Shown piece by piece: positions 19,226 through 20,583 of a DNA stretch of 20,583 nucleotides. The position numbers and the translations under genes are program-made. Location: assembly GCA_036381215.1 (NCBI GenBank), contig DASVDF010000019.1, positions 1 to 20,583 on the forward strand, in the 5' to 3' direction. Each line of letters begins with the position of its first letter. Positions within the stretch are counted from its first letter, which is position 1. Source of the stretch: IDS-8 sp036381215. Its GTDB lineage: Bacteria; Pseudomonadota; Gammaproteobacteria; Steroidobacterales; Woeseiaceae. The notes beneath the pieces are model-generated. The model was not told the origin of the DNA. It saw nothing but the letters and a program-made list of their open reading frames with translations, and made no database searches.

Positions 19226-20583
19226 TCAGCAGCCCGTCGCCCCCGCGGGCATCACCGCGCAATGCGCTGCCCGGATGGCATCCATCATCTGCGATGCCGT
19301 GCCGTGCACGGGGAGCGCCGGAATGCCCGGCCCGCAATCGCTCGCGACCTCGGGGTCGCAGTGGTTCTCCGGCAATGCCGGGTAACCCAGCTTGTGCTCC
19401 GCCACGTCGACGATGTGCCGGCCGGAGTCGCCGCCTGCGAAAGCGGCGCTGATCTCGTCACAGACCTGCTGGAACACGGCGATACGATCGTTGGGCCGCG
19501 GCCCCGCGTTGGCACAGACCATGGCCGCGAATTCCTCTTCCCCGGCCAGGCCGGGGGCGATCACGGTCGACACGTAGCCTTCCGGCAGCGCGTCCTCGAC
19601 GACATGCCCCGGATCGCTCCAGTTCCCGTCGGAGTTGTCGAGAATCAGGTTGGCTTCGGTCGAATCGTCGCGAACGACCGCGCGGTTGCCTTCGACGTGC
19701 ACCGAAATCGGCGCGCTGATCTCGTTGTCTTCGGGATGGGAACTGAAGCGGTCGAAGGCAATCGGGCGAACATTGGGGTTCGAGTCGACTCCCTCCACGA
19801 ACAAATTACCGAGCACGTTGGCCGATATGCCACTGATATCGATGCCGGTTATATTGATCCAGTCGTTCGAGCAATTGAGATCGACATTGTTCGACACGAG
19901 GATGTCGACTTCGCGGATACTCGGCCCGCGAGCGCTGCAATGCGATCCGACGTTGCGCGCCCACATCAGGTCGTCGGAGCTGCCGTCGTCCTGCCCGATC
20001 AATGCGATCTGCTTCAGGTTCGAATGCCCGGGCTCCGAGACAGGGTAGAGACTCATGCTCTGGATGACCGAGGAATTCCGCGCGTTCTGTCCGATGTTGT
20101 AGGCGCCGTCGGCGGCGAAGATGCCGCCGACATTGAGCCATATGAGGTCCTCGGTGACGCCCGGGCCGAACTGCACGAAGCACTTGCCGGTCGGCTGCGA
20201 GCTCGAAACCGACAGGCAGCCCGCGTGCATCCACAGCTGCTTCTCCACGCCCTTGGGCGCAATCTGCAAGCCCTTCCAATAGAGGCCGGGACTCGGCGCA
20301 TACTGGCCGGCAAACACCTGGTGGTCACAGTTCGCCTGTTGCACGCTGTCCCCGGGGTACTCGAGCACTCCGGACACCCTCGGCACGATGAAGAGCAGCG
20401 TGCCCGGCGCGGGGCAGTCGCTCACCGCGTCGCTGAACGAGCCGGGGCCGGAGGTGTTCAGGTTGCTGACGTAGCGCACCTCGAACGGCGGGTCGCCATC
20501 GATGAAGGCCTGCCACTCCGCGCACCCGTAGCAGGCGAACCCGGGCAGGATGGTGCCGGCCGGGAACATCGCCGCGAACGGCG
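19226..20583 (-). CDS. Pectate/polysaccharide lyase-like beta-helix protein (5' end beyond the window)
   Basis: At least 447 residues are visible, and the frame stays open to the right edge, so the true start is probably outside. RYVSNLNTSGPGSFSDAVSD near the visible N-terminus matches the VTNLNDSGPGSLRDAV signature of secreted pectate lyase-like right-handed beta-helix proteins. The middle has repeated short beta segments with Asn/Asp turns (ILVSNNVDLNCSNDWINITG, then ISANVLGNLFVEGV). Many cysteines, including a terminal GC, suggest disulfide bonds and an extracytoplasmic location. The signal peptide would lie beyond the window. Catalytic residues were not assigned, so lyase activity is inferred. 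It converges on the asparagine-synthase-like gene and could remodel the exported polymer. Confidence 0.65.
   Translation of the reverse strand, partial: PFAAMFPAGTILPGFACYGCAEWQAFIDGDPPFEVRYVSNLNTSGPGSFSDAVSDCPAPGTLLFIVPRVSGVLEYPGDSVQQANCDHQVFAGQYAPSPGLYWKGLQIAPKGVEKQLWMHAGCLSVSSSQPTGKCFVQFGPGVTEDLIWLNVGGIFAADGAYNIGQNARNSSVIQSMSLYPVSEPGHSNLKQIALIGQDDGSSDDLMWARNVGSHCSARGPSIREVDILVSNNVDLNCSNDWINITGIDISGISANVLGNLFVEGVDSNPNVRPIAFDRFSSHPEDNEISAPISVHVEGNRAVVRDDSTEANLILDNSDGNWSDPGHVVEDALPEGYVSTVIAPGLAGEEEFAAMVCANAGPRPNDRIAVFQQVCDEISAAFAGGDSGRHIVDVAEHKLGYPALPENHCDPEVASDCGPGIPALPVHGTASQMMDAIRAAHCAVMPAGATGC

Overview
The window is high-GC DNA with densely packed, often overlapping genes. It looks like part of an extracellular polysaccharide locus tied to an exosortase A (XrtA)/PEP-CTERM system. 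The evidence is an exosortase-associated acyl-CoA ligase next to a PLP-dependent decarboxylase, a small secreted PEP-CTERM protein behind a sigma-54 promoter, several glycosyltransferases and an asparagine-synthase-like protein. A REP-type hairpin (GTAGGAGCGCGC...) and the codon style suggest a gammaproteobacterium of the Xanthomonadales/Nevskiales/Chromatiales kind. That placement is inference, because no rRNA or tRNA gene is present.

Layout. (1) 1-1810, minus: PLP decarboxylase (its 5' end only) and acyl-CoA ligase, sharing an ATGA overlap. (2) 1950-3303, minus: an AbiE-type toxin-antitoxin pair. The AbiEi antitoxin is intact, the AbiEii nucleotidyltransferase toxin is broken, and a 43-bp dyad lies in front of it. 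(3) 3389-4510, plus: a 2-hydroxyglutarate-oxidase-like flavoprotein. (4) 4511-5364, plus: sigma-54 promoter, PEP-CTERM protein and rho-independent terminator. (5) 5462-7822, minus: two related lipoproteins built from Ig-like (He_PIG) and FN3-like domains. The upstream one is preceded by two tandem cyclic-di-GMP-I (GEMM-I) riboswitches. (6) 7914-15712, minus: a seven-gene run with short overlaps: GlpD-like flavoprotein, SDR epimerase, REP hairpin, methyltransferase, WecG/TagA-type glycosyltransferase, Gfo/Idh oxidoreductase, TIM-barrel protein and GT4 glycosyltransferase. (7) 16166-19161, plus: GT4 glycosyltransferase coupled to an asparagine-synthase-like protein whose glutaminase nucleophile is replaced by Ser. 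(8) 19226 to the right edge, minus: a pectate-lyase-like secreted protein, cut by the window.

How it may work together (inference): the two gene runs on either side of 15713-16165 would make and decorate a surface glycan. PEP-CTERM proteins are thought to be sorted to the envelope with such glycans. The tandem riboswitches would link surface lipoprotein production to c-di-GMP, the usual signal for biofilm and matrix formation. The lyase-like protein could trim or remodel the polymer.

The most interesting signals are the tandem riboswitches with different tetraloop/receptor solutions, the AbiE remnant that keeps its dyad and antitoxin, the epimerase whose stop codon lies inside a REP hairpin, and the glutaminase-dead amidotransferase.
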